From: Gemmatimonadaceae bacterium
GTDB taxonomy: Bacteria > Gemmatimonadota > Gemmatimonadetes > Gemmatimonadales > Gemmatimonadaceae
Assembly (NCBI GenBank): GCA_036003045.1
Contig: DASYSS010000010.1
Span: 1 to 64,000, forward strand
Direction of reading: 5' to 3'
Length of the DNA: 64,000 bases
Below the pieces are notes generated by a model. That model did not search any database, was not told where the DNA came from, and worked only from the letters and a program-made list of their open reading frames with translations. Every line of letters starts with the position of its first letter. The stretch's first letter is position 1. A program made the position numbers and the translations under genes. Below, in pieces: positions 25,864-33,919 of this stretch.

Positions 25864-28530
25864 CTAGTCCGACTGCAACGCCGTCTTCGGATCGAGCCGC
25901 GCGGCGCGAGCCGCGGGAATCAGGCTTGCCGCCGCGGCCACGACAAGCATTGTCGTCACCACGACGCCGAACACGCGCGGATCTCTCGGTCCCTGGTCAA
26001 AGAGCAGTGGTTCGACCCAACGCCCCGCGACGAGCGCGATCGCACCTCCGACTACCACACCGGCTGTGGCGACGCGCACCCCTTCCGTCACGACGAGGCG
26101 CACCACGCGCGATTGCCCCGCGCCGAGCGCGAGCCGAACGCCGAGTTCATGTTGACGCTGCGTGACGTTGTACGCGATCACGCTGTAGAGTCCCACCGCG
26201 GCGAGGATGAGCGCGAGCGCCCCGAACGCCGTGAACAGAGTGGCGCCTATGACCCACGGTCGCATCTGGGCATCCACGAAATCGCCGAGGCGTCCGACGG
26301 TGACGTACGACGCGCCCGGCATCTCCTGTTGGAGGCGCTTTCGCAGCGGTTCAGCGAGCTGTTTCGCGTTCGAGCTGCGCACGAACAGGCCGCCGACCTG
26401 CGGCTGCCACTGCGCAGCCGGCATGTAATAGAAATAGAGCTTGGACTCGGGCTCGATCGACTGCGAGTGGATGTCCTCCGCCACGCCGACGACGTACCGG
26501 CACGGCACCGTGTCGATCAACCCGACGCGCATGCACTTACCGATCGGGTCCTGCCCCGGCCAAAGCACGCGTGCCATGGACTGCCCGACGACCGTCACGA
26601 GGGGCGCGCCATCGATGTCGGCACTCGTAATCCCTCGTCCGCGGAGAATCCGCGTGCCCATCGTCGTGAAATAGTCCGACGAAACGGTGTTGAAGTCGAA
26701 TTCGCCAAGCAGGTCGGTGGAATCGATGCCGGCCACGAAAACGGGATACGACGACATGCCGCCGAACGGTATCGATTCCTGCAGCGTCGCGTGGGTCGCA
26801 CCCGGTACGCTCAAGGCGGCGTCGAGTAGTCGCAGGCGCAACGTCGTTTTCGCCGCGCTGTCGACGCGCGCATCACGGATGTTCACCTTGACCTGAAGGA
26901 CCGAATCCGCGTCGAACCCAATGCGCACGTCGTGCACGTTTCGCAAGCTCTGAACGAACAGTCCCGCGCCCACGAGCAGGACGACGGAGAGTGCGCTCTG
27001 AACCAGCAGCAGCGCCGTCCTCAACCTGCTTCGCCGATGTCCGCCGTCGCGAGCGCCGGATTTGAGGTCACCGATCAGATCGCCGCGCCGGATTTGCGTG
27101 AGCGACGCCAGGCCCGCGACCACGCCGGCGAAGATCGTGATGAGCGCGGCGAAGCTCAGCGTCCGCCAATCGCCGAGCACTGACGGGCGGTCCGTGCCAG
27201 GAAGAAACGCCGCGCTCAGCACGCCGCTCGCCCATATCGCGACGACGATCCCCGCCGCGCCGCCGAGTGCCGCCAGCACCATGCCTTCGGTGAGCGATCG
27301 CGCGAGGAGCCGGCGCCCACTGACCCCGAGCGCGATCCGCACCGCCGTCTCGCGCTTCCGACGCATGGCGCGGGCCAGCATGAGGTTTACCACGTTCGCG
27401 CACGCGATCAACAGCACGATGATCGTCACGCCGCTCAGCCATTTCGCCGCGGGGGTGGTGTTTGACGCGTCTGGCCCACGCTCGGCCAACACCGACGCGG
27501 CAAGCGCCCGTGGGCGAAGCTCGCTCAACGGCGCGTTCCCGTCATACTGTCTCTGGTAGCTACGGCGAAGCGCATTCGTCAGATCCGCGGTCGCGGCGCT
27601 CACGGTGACGCCAGGGTTTCGCCGCGCCAGCAACTCCAATCCGATCGCGGTGCCGTACGTCGTCGCCCAGTTCTTTGGCGGCCGCGTGGACGCATAGGTA
27701 GACACGGGGACGTATGCGACCGGCGGAAGAAACTGCCAAACGCCGACGAACCGATCGGGCGTCACGCCGATGACCGTATACGGCGCCGCATCGATCTGGA
27801 CGACAGAGCCGATGACATTCGCGCGTCCGCCGAAGTCCGTCTTCCAGGCGTAGTAGCTCAGCACCGCCACGGGTGCTAGCTGCTCCGGCGAATCCTCGGT
27901 CAGTGTGAAATAGCGGCCGATGACGGGCGGCGCGTCGAAGAATCCGAAGAAGTTGGCGCTCACCACGGCGACCGGCTCCATGCGCGTGTCTTGGCCGACC
28001 CCGATGGCGAGCGACTTGCGCGAGAACGCGGCGACCGAGACTTGTGTCGAGTACGTCGCGAGATCCTTGTACCGCGCGTACTGGCCGCCCCGTTCCGCCT
28101 CGATGCCGCGCGAGGTTCGGTAGAGGTACACGCGGTGCACGGACGACGGATGGATCAGTCGCGCCGGCGGCCGGAAGAGCAGGCGGTCGACGAGGGAGAA
28201 CATCGCCGAGTTCGCGCCGATGCCGAGGCCGAGCGTGAGCGTCACGCCGATGGCGAAGGTGGGAGCGCGCCGAAGCGCGCGCAGGGTGTGCGTCGCGTCT
28301 TGCCATACCGCCTCGAGCGACGGCCGGAGCCACACGCCTCGCGATTCCTCGCGCATGTACGTCTCGTTTCCCATCGTGCGGCGTGCGGCATCGCGCGCGT
28401 CGTCCGGCCGCATCCCCTGTTTCACCAGCCGGTCTTGGATCATCGTGCGGTGGAACTCCATTTCGTCGGCGATGTCGCGGGCGTTGTTGGACCGGCGAAG
28501 CAGATAGGCGATTCGTCTCAGCAGGCGCAT
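25864..28530 (-). CDS. ADOP-family duplicated FtsX/MacB-type permease
   Basis: 888 residues. The N-terminal prefix (RDIADEMEFHRTMIQDRLVKQG, shortened here to its sense) is the PadR-associated prefix seen in the other two paired permeases. The first helix is VTLTLGLGIGANSAMFSLVD. Two MacB-like periplasmic cores alternate with two FtsX bundles (LLIACANVVNLMLARA; VIAYNVTQRQHELGVRLALG), ending PAARAARLDPKTALQSD. The gene lies 19 bases downstream of its padR gene on the same strand. The substrate is unknown and no ATPase gene is near. Confidence 0.92.
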   Translation of the reverse strand: MRLLRRIAYLLRRSNNARDIADEMEFHRTMIQDRLVKQGMRPDDARDAARRTMGNETYMREESRGVWLRPSLEAVWQDATHTLRALRRAPTFAIGVTLTLGLGIGANSAMFSLVDRLLFRPPARLIHPSSVHRVYLYRTSRGIEAERGGQYARYKDLATYSTQVSVAAFSRKSLAIGVGQDTRMEPVAVVSANFFGFFDAPPVIGRYFTLTEDSPEQLAPVAVLSYYAWKTDFGGRANVIGSVVQIDAAPYTVIGVTPDRFVGVWQFLPPVAYVPVSTYASTRPPKNWATTYGTAIGLELLARRNPGVTVSAATADLTNALRRSYQRQYDGNAPLSELRPRALAASVLAERGPDASNTTPAAKWLSGVTIIVLLIACANVVNLMLARAMRRKRETAVRIALGVSGRRLLARSLTEGMVLAALGGAAGIVVAIWASGVLSAAFLPGTDRPSVLGDWRTLSFAALITIFAGVVAGLASLTQIRRGDLIGDLKSGARDGGHRRSRLRTALLLVQSALSVVLLVGAGLFVQSLRNVHDVRIGFDADSVLQVKVNIRDARVDSAAKTTLRLRLLDAALSVPGATHATLQESIPFGGMSSYPVFVAGIDSTDLLGEFDFNTVSSDYFTTMGTRILRGRGITSADIDGAPLVTVVGQSMARVLWPGQDPIGKCMRVGLIDTVPCRYVVGVAEDIHSQSIEPESKLYFYYMPAAQWQPQVGGLFVRSSNAKQLAEPLRKRLQQEMPGASYVTVGRLGDFVDAQMRPWVIGATLFTAFGALALILAAVGLYSVIAYNVTQRQHELGVRLALGAGQSRVVRLVVTEGVRVATAGVVVGGAIALVAGRWVEPLLFDQGPRDPRVFGVVVTTMLVVAAAASLIPAARAARLDPKTALQSD

Positions 28531-28549
28531 GGCGATGACGTCCTCCCTC

Positions 28550-28897
28550 TCAAGCGAATTCGAGAACGGCTTGGATCGCCGTCACGACGCGGTCGAACTT
28601 CTTGCGCTCGGCGGCGAGCTGCTTTCTACCGGCTTGCGTGAGCGTGTAGTATCGCGCGCGACGGTTGTTCTCCGACGTCCCCCACTCCGCCCGAACGCAG
28701 CCGTCGAGGAGAAGGCGTTGCAGGGCGGGGTAGAGGGAGCTCTCCCCGACCTGCAACACGTCGTGCGACAGTTCCTTCACTCGCTCGGCGATGCCGTACC
28801 CGTGCTCGGGCCCGCGGACGAGCGTTCGCAGGACCAACATGTCGAGCGTGCCGGGAAGGAGCTCCGCCGGATTTGTCGCTGCCACCGTGTCTCCCAT
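28550..28897 (-). CDS. PadR-family transcriptional repressor
   Basis: 115 residues. The segments GTLDMLVLRTLVRG, HGYGIAERV, GESSLYPALQRLL and RRARYYTLTQAG define the PadR winged helix. It forms an operon with the downstream permease at 25864. The start codon is the ATG at 28897, which lies inside the inverted repeat at 28893-28911, as in the padR gene at 5046. Self-repression and co-repression of the permease are inferred. Confidence 0.92.
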   Translation of the reverse strand: MGDTVAATNPAELLPGTLDMLVLRTLVRGPEHGYGIAERVKELSHDVLQVGESSLYPALQRLLLDGCVRAEWGTSENNRRARYYTLTQAGRKQLAAERKKFDRVVTAIQAVLEFA

Positions 28898-28911
28898 CGA
28901 TAGACGATAGG
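28893..28911 (-). promoter_or_regulatory. Likely PadR operator over the start codon
   Basis: In gene orientation it reads CCTATCG, TCTAT, CGATGGG, an inverted repeat with one mismatch in 7-bp arms. The spacer TCTAT is identical to that of the operator at 5025-5047, and the right arm again contains the start codon. A broader TGTCTC/GAGACA pair flanks it. No clear -35/-10 could be assigned upstream. Confidence 0.55.
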
Positions 28912-29064
28912 TGAGACAGTGTGATCCCGGAAACCGTTCGTCAATGCCCCATCGGCGGACGATGGGAGTGGAAACACGAAGCCCGTCGGAGTCCGGTGAG
29001 CGGCCCTGACGTCACCGGGCGGCCGGCGCGAGTCCGGGGTTGACCGCGTCGGTGAGAAGTCGGA

Positions 29065-29772
29065 TTGTTGAAGATGCGAAGAGCGGCCGCCCGCTTGGTC
29101 AATCGCGCGCTCTCGGCCGGGGAGCGGGCAGTGCCATTCCTTCGCACACGGCGATGCCCGTGTTGCCAGTGGGCGGGCACGCGCTTCCGCACCATCGCGT
29201 TCGTCGAATACTCGCGTGGGGACGCCCAGTGTCCCTCGTGCGGAGCGATGGAGCGGCATCGGGCTCTGTCTTCCTTCTATCCGGGCTTTCTCAAGTCGCT
29301 CCCGCGCCAACCCGGCAGAGCGATTCACTTCGCCCCGGAAAGGCCGCTCGTCTCGTCCATCGAGCCGTACTGCAAAGCGTATCAGACCAGCTCATATCCC
29401 AAGCAGGGGTGGGCGGATCTGAATCTCGATCTAATGAAGCTCGACCTGCCCGATGCGTCGTGCGACCTCTTCGTCATGAACCACGTGCTCAACTGCGTGC
29501 CGGACGACAAGCCCGTCGTTCGGGAAATGGCGCGCGTGCTGACGCCCGGCGGAATGGTGCTCGCCACGATGGGCTTGAAGGAGGGACGGACGTTCGAGCA
29601 CCCGCGGGAGAGCAACGAGACGTATCGAGATTACGGAATCGACGATCTCCCGAGCCGGTTCGCCCCATTCGGCATGCGAACTGTTTACGCTGCCGACAAT
29701 CTCGATGCGCCGGCGCGCCGCCTTCACGGAATTCCCGAGGCGATCCCCGTCCTCGTTCTCATCAAAACCTGA
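29065..29772 (+). CDS. SAM-dependent methyltransferase with N-terminal zinc-ribbon-like motif
   Basis: 235 residues from TTG 29065, which has GAGAAG at a good distance; ATG 29074 is a possible alternative start. An N-terminal CPCC...CPSC arrangement (CPCCQWAG, then CPSCGAMERHR) looks like a small zinc ribbon. The class I methyltransferase core follows, poor in motif I (IHFAPERPL) but with the clear post-core DLFVMNHVLNCVPDD and REMARVLTPGGMVL. Substrate is unknown; similar proteins occur near cell-envelope sugar genes, but no such neighbours exist here. It is convergent with the BPL_N lipoprotein gene. Confidence 0.8.
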   Translation: MLKMRRAAARLVNRALSAGERAVPFLRTRRCPCCQWAGTRFRTIAFVEYSRGDAQCPSCGAMERHRALSSFYPGFLKSLPRQPGRAIHFAPERPLVSSIEPYCKAYQTSSYPKQGWADLNLDLMKLDLPDASCDLFVMNHVLNCVPDDKPVVREMARVLTPGGMVLATMGLKEGRTFEHPRESNETYRDYGIDDLPSRFAPFGMRTVYAADNLDAPARRLHGIPEAIPVLVLIKT

Positions 29773-29787
29773 CCGCAAGCTCGGCGG

Positions 29788-30510
29788 CTAATAATGCTGC
29801 AACCGAGTCGCGTTGAGCGCGGCGGTAGTCAGCGTGACGGCAAAGGCTCTCGACGCCGCGCCCGACGTGGTGAAGCCAAGCGCGTTGCGCCAGCTATCCG
29901 GCGCTTCGGGATGCGTTCCCAAGAGGATCACCCATCCGTTTCCGAAGCTGCCCTGCGCGATGGCCGGCGTGCCGTCGGCGTACTTGGCGACGACGTCACC
30001 CCAGCCGGTGAGTTGGGGGCCGTCTTCCCAATACTGCTCCAGCGGCGTCGAACCGGCGACGTCTATTTGTACCGATGCTTTGCGAACACCGCGAGCTTCG
30101 GCGGCAAAGAAGGGGAATCGGACGCCGGACGTGAGATTGAGTCCGTTGTACGGAGAATTCCCGGCGAAGAACGCGCCGGCGCAAATGCCGAGGTAGTTCA
30201 AGCCACCTTGCACCGCGTCGCGCACGTGCGCTGCGGCGGCCGGTGTCAGACTGTTACCGATCCGCTCGAAGTTGCCGCCGGGGACGATCAACAATCGATA
30301 TGCGCGCAGATTCGCGGCGGTCATGGCGTCGAGCTGCCGGGAGCTCGCCATCGCATAGCTGAGATGCGCGTCCTGAAGAATCCTCTCCACTGCCGTGACG
30401 TCACCCGCGGACGCGCCGCTTCCATTGAACAGGAGAACGGTCGCCGGCTCGGGCGCGCGACTGCTGCAGGCGGCCGCGACAAGGCATGCGCCAAGAATCC
30501 TGGAGTACAT
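29788..30510 (-). CDS. BPL_N-domain (glutamine-amidotransferase-like) lipoprotein
   Basis: 240 residues. The N-terminus (SRILGACLVAAACSS) carries a lipobox, so the protein is probably an outer- or inner-membrane lipoprotein. The body is a class I glutamine-amidotransferase-like fold: LLIVPGGNFERIG, then LGICAGAFFAG holding the nucleophile-elbow Cys, and late GNGWVILLGTHPEAP with the His. This is the BPL_N type, found as a separate protein in many genomes. Its function is unknown; it is not expected to ligate biotin. Confidence 0.75.
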   Translation of the reverse strand: MYSRILGACLVAAACSSRAPEPATVLLFNGSGASAGDVTAVERILQDAHLSYAMASSRQLDAMTAANLRAYRLLIVPGGNFERIGNSLTPAAAAHVRDAVQGGLNYLGICAGAFFAGNSPYNGLNLTSGVRFPFFAAEARGVRKASVQIDVAGSTPLEQYWEDGPQLTGWGDVVAKYADGTPAIAQGSFGNGWVILLGTHPEAPDSWRNALGFTTSGAASRAFAVTLTTAALNATRLQHY

Positions 30511-30646
30511 GGCGCCCAGAATCTACGACGGGACGAAGGGCGCCGTCGACGTCGCGGGGGGGGAGACCTCACCTTGAACGCGGTCGCCTCGGCGGTGGAT
30601 CCGGCGGCCTGGGCGATGCAGATCGCTCATTCACTTCTTGAGGGCC

Positions 30647-31073
30647 ATGAGAATGCGGTTGCGGGGTTGGCAAATCTTTGTAGCGGTGGTCGCGGTGGCG
30701 GGCTGCACGGCTGGCAATCAGGCCGTGGCCGCCTCCGCCTTACCGCGGGCGAGTTTTACGCGCTCACCATTGACGGCCGCCCGGCAACCCGGCCGACACC
30801 GCTCGGCGCCCGTCGATACAGTTTTTCCCGGATAGCAGTCGAGTCGCGGGATCGACAGGCTGCAACCGCTTTACCGGGCCGTGTACCTCAAACGGATCCT
30901 CGCTGGCCTTCGGCGCGCTGGCGGTGACGCAGATGGCGTGTCTGGACTCCGCGGCCAACGATCAAGAAGTGCGCTTTACGACGGCGCTCAACGCGTCCAC
31001 CAGCTTCGGGCTGTCGGGAGATACGCTGACATTGTACGTCGCGAACGCCCCGCGCGTCCGCTTCGTGCGATAG
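30647..31073 (+). pseudogene. Frameshifted META-domain (HslJ-like) lipoprotein gene
   Basis: Three frames together spell one META lipoprotein. From ATG 30647: RGWQIFVAVVAVAGCTAG, a lipobox signal. A second frame gives GEFYALTIDGRPATRP. A third gives SIQFFPDSSRVAGSTGCNRF, TQMACLDSAANDQEVRF, SGDTLTLY and ends RVRFVR with TAG at 31071. GCNRFTG, the TxMAC motif and the GDTLTL strand are hallmarks of HslJ-type META domains. Two frame changes are needed, near 30730 and near 30815. Both could be genuine decay or sequencing indels, since little or nothing is missing. If corrected it would be a secreted lipoprotein of about 140 residues. Confidence 0.65.
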
Positions 31074-31176
31074 ACCGGCGGGCTTCCGGGGCTCGCGATG
31101 CCTCGAGGCATGCGCGCTGCGCGGCTAGCGTTCCCCGCCGCCAGATCACAGTGCACAACTCGTGGATGAGGATGCT

Positions 31177-31632
31177 ATGAAGAATACCTTGATGACGAGC
31201 GCGGCCGCCGCGGCGTTCGCCGTGTTGATCGGTCTGCCGGCGCTTGCCCAAGCGGGCAGTCCGACGAATCAGCAGCCGGGGACGGTCGGACAACCTGGGC
31301 CCGCGACACAGCGGGGTACGCCGCCGACGAGCGGGAATGGCGCCATGACGCCGCCGGCCGGATCGACCGTGCAACCGGGAACGACTGGCGGCAGTGGAAC
31401 CGGAACCGGAATCATCGCCGGCGACACGTCGGGAGCAGTCAGCGACACGACTAGCGGCGGCACGGCGGCCGGCACGTACGCGCAAGGCAACGACGGCAGC
31501 GGCAACCACGGAGGCTCCGGTTGGTTCGGCCTCCTCGGACTGCTCGGCTTGTTCGGTCTGCGTGGCAGCGGCAACCGAGTCACGCCGCGGCCCGACACGT
31601 ATGCCGCGCCGGAAGTCAAGACGCGCCTTTAG
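31177..31632 (+). CDS. Secreted low-complexity protein with WGxxGxxG-like C-terminal tail
   Basis: 151 residues from ATG 31177, with GAGG upstream. A signal peptide (AAAFAVLIGLPALAQA) is followed by about 95 residues of Gly/Thr/Pro/Gln low complexity. The C-terminal part holds GWFGLLGLLGLFGLRG, a hydrophobic Gly-spaced helix like the WGxxGxxG tails known from many environmental bacteria, then a short polar tail. This suggests surface or membrane anchoring. No enzymatic domain is present. It lies 100 bases after the META relic, both transcribed rightward. Confidence 0.7.
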   Translation: MKNTLMTSAAAAAFAVLIGLPALAQAGSPTNQQPGTVGQPGPATQRGTPPTSGNGAMTPPAGSTVQPGTTGGSGTGTGIIAGDTSGAVSDTTSGGTAAGTYAQGNDGSGNHGGSGWFGLLGLLGLFGLRGSGNRVTPRPDTYAAPEVKTRL

Positions 31633-31686
31633 GCTCATCGTTCGCGAAAACTGGCGCGGCCGAGCGCGCGTTCCTTCAAGCAGCGC

Positions 31687-32991
31687 TTAGGCCACGCCTC
31701 GCGTCGCTCCGGTGTCTGCCTGGGTCGCCGAGAGCAGTCCGAGCTCGACGTAGATCGGACGCACATGCTCGCGGAGCAGCGGTAGTCGGAACGCGAGCCA
31801 CGCGGCGCCGGCCAGACACGCCGCTCCTCCGACGATGATCGTGGCCGACGCACCGATGCGAGCCGCGACGATGCCGGCCATGAGGCTGCCGAGCGGCGCG
31901 CTGCCGAGGAACGCCATGGTATAGAACGCCATCACGCGTCCGCGAAGCCGCTCTTCGACGATCGTCTGCACGATGGTATTGGTCGCCGCCATTTCCGTCA
32001 TGAAGCCCGCGCCGACGACCGGCAGCACGAGCAACGCAAACCAGAGCGAGCGCGCGAAACCGAACGCGATGAGCGCGGAGCCGAACATCGCCGTCGACAC
32101 CACCATGACCCGGCCGAGCCCGAGCACGGTTCGCCGCGACGCCATGTAGAGCGCGCCGGCCACGGCGCCGGCTCCCGACGCGGTCATGAGAAATCCAAGC
32201 GTGTGTGCGCCGCCACGGAGCGTTTGCGCCGCGACGACGGGCATGAGCACGGAGTAGGGCATGCCCATCGCGCTCACGAGGGCGAGCAACAGGAGCGCGG
32301 TCCGCACGGGCAGGAAACCGCTCACGTAGCGAAATCCGTCCCGCAACTCCTCGAGCATCGATCCATGACGCCGAGAATGCGCCTCGGCGCGCGGCACGCG
32401 CATCTCGAGCAGCGACCAGATCACCGCGCCGTACGAGATCGCGTCGATCAGGAAGCACCAACCCTCGCCAACCGCCGCGATGATGATGCCGCCGATCGAC
32501 GGGCCGATGATGCGGCTGCTGTTGACCATCGTCGAATTGAGCGCGATCGCGTTGGGCAAGTCAGCGGGATCGTCGACCATTTGGACGACGAACGATTGGC
32601 GCGCCGGCGTGTCGAACGCGTTGATGATGCCCTGGGCCACCTGAAGCACCAGAATCCAGGCGACGTTGATGACGTGCGTGAACGCGAGGATCGCGAGCGC
32701 CAACGATTGGAGCGCCGAGAGGACTTGGGTCCAGACCAGCATGCGATGCCGGTCGTGCCGGTCGACCAGCACGCCGGCAAACGGCGCCAGCACGAGCGTC
32801 GGGATCTGACCGCAAAAGCCGACGATCCCGAGAAGAAATGCCGACCCGGTCAGACGGTAGACGAGCCAGCTGGTCGCGATGCGGGTAATCCACGTGCCCA
32901 TGAGCGACACGCTCTGACCGCTGAAGAACAGGCGGTAGTTGCGGTGTGAGAGGGCGCGCGTGAGATGCGGTCGCTTTCGGTCTGGCGGCAC
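31687..32991 (-). CDS. MFS transporter, EntS-like (MFS_3) exporter
   Basis: 434 residues with about twelve helices. Features include LSHRNYRLFFSGQSVSLMGTW at the N-terminus, the loop-2 motif GVLVDRHDRHRMLVW (MFS motif A variant), and NAFDTPARQSFVVQMV, which is characteristic of the enterobactin-exporter-like MFS_3 family. It likely exports a small molecule across the inner membrane using the proton gradient. No siderophore or antibiotic genes are adjacent, so substrate is open. Confidence 0.88.
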   Translation of the reverse strand: MPPDRKRPHLTRALSHRNYRLFFSGQSVSLMGTWITRIATSWLVYRLTGSAFLLGIVGFCGQIPTLVLAPFAGVLVDRHDRHRMLVWTQVLSALQSLALAILAFTHVINVAWILVLQVAQGIINAFDTPARQSFVVQMVDDPADLPNAIALNSTMVNSSRIIGPSIGGIIIAAVGEGWCFLIDAISYGAVIWSLLEMRVPRAEAHSRRHGSMLEELRDGFRYVSGFLPVRTALLLLALVSAMGMPYSVLMPVVAAQTLRGGAHTLGFLMTASGAGAVAGALYMASRRTVLGLGRVMVVSTAMFGSALIAFGFARSLWFALLVLPVVGAGFMTEMAATNTIVQTIVEERLRGRVMAFYTMAFLGSAPLGSLMAGIVAARIGASATIIVGGAACLAGAAWLAFRLPLLREHVRPIYVELGLLSATQADTGATRGVA

Positions 32992-33081
32992 CAGTCAGAG
33001 CGAGGAGTAACGTCGCCGGCGGTGGTCGCGTCGGAAGACGACACCACCGGCTGCCTAAAATATCGCTCGCTCCCGATGCGG

Positions 33082-33225
33082 TCAGGGACTGACGCCGACC
33101 ACACCGCTCAGATCCGGCACCGCCGGCGTGGTTGCGGCGATCGCGCGCCCGATCTGGAGTCCCTTGTCCACGTCGAATCGGTAATGGACGCCGGACAACA
33201 CGGTGGAGAAGCCCCCTCGGCCGAC
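33082..33225 (-). pseudogene. C-terminal relic of a PAP2/vanadium-haloperoxidase-type phosphatase
   Basis: Between an in-frame stop at 33226 and TGA at 33082 the frame encodes STVLSGVHYRFDVDKGLQIG and then RAIAATTPAVPDL. The HxxxD pair within SGVHYRFDVD is motif 3 of PAP2 phosphatases and vanadium haloperoxidases, whose C-termini end like this. Nothing of motifs 1 and 2 remains. The other sequence of the 370-bp gap (32992-33362) shows no gene. The call depends on one short motif. Confidence 0.5.
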
Positions 33226-33362
33226 TCACGATGACGGTGACGGCTTTCCCCGGCGCGAGATCCTGCGCGTCACGCTTCGCACCTGCCGAACTGGACAGTG
33301 CCTTCACCGACAAGGTCGTCATTCTTGCATACGCGAAGGAGCCGTGACGATCTGGAGGCGAC

Positions 33363-33851
33363 ATGCGAACAACCGCTTTGGTGGCAACCGCCCTCGCGAT
33401 CGCCGCGTGCGGCAAGGGCGAACAGCCCGCGGCACGACCGAATTCCGGCGCGACTAGCACGCCCGGAACCGGCGCGGCTGCGGCCGCGACCGGTGCGGCA
33501 CCCCAGCCGATTACCGGAAAAACCTGGGACGTGAAGATGATCGCCGCCGGCGACAACTACCGCTTTTCTCCGGCGACGCTCACGATCAAACGGGGAGACG
33601 GCGTGCGCTGGACGCTGGTCGCCGGTCCAGGGCACAACGTGGTCTTCTGGGCCGACAGCATTCCGTCCGGGGCGTCGAGCATTCTTCAGCCCAACATGGG
33701 CCGGACGTCGGGGGCGCTCGCCAGCCCGATGCTCGTCAATCCAAGCGAGACGTATCTCGTCTCGTTCGCGGGCGTTCCCGTCGGCGCGTATCACTACTAT
33801 TGCGCGGCGCACGTGGCGTTCGGAATGATCGGGACGATCATCGTGGAGTAA
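33363..33851 (+). CDS. Cupredoxin (plastocyanin/azurin-like) lipoprotein
   Basis: 162 residues. The signal region TTALVATALAIAACGKG has a lipobox with Cys at about residue 16, followed by an Ala/Gly/Pro linker of 35 residues. The cupredoxin domain shows all four type-1 copper ligands: His in GPGHNVVFW and the C-xx-H-xxxx-M set in YCAAHVAFGM. It is expected to shuttle electrons at the membrane surface. GGAG precedes the ATG. No dedicated redox partner is adjacent. Confidence 0.9.
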   Translation: MRTTALVATALAIAACGKGEQPAARPNSGATSTPGTGAAAAATGAAPQPITGKTWDVKMIAAGDNYRFSPATLTIKRGDGVRWTLVAGPGHNVVFWADSIPSGASSILQPNMGRTSGALASPMLVNPSETYLVSFAGVPVGAYHYYCAAHVAFGMIGTIIVE

Positions 33852-33919
33852 GGCAGCTGTCACGCTAATTCCGCCGGCGGACTTGCCGGGGTCGGCGCCC
33901 GGCCGAAGCTTTCCAGCCG

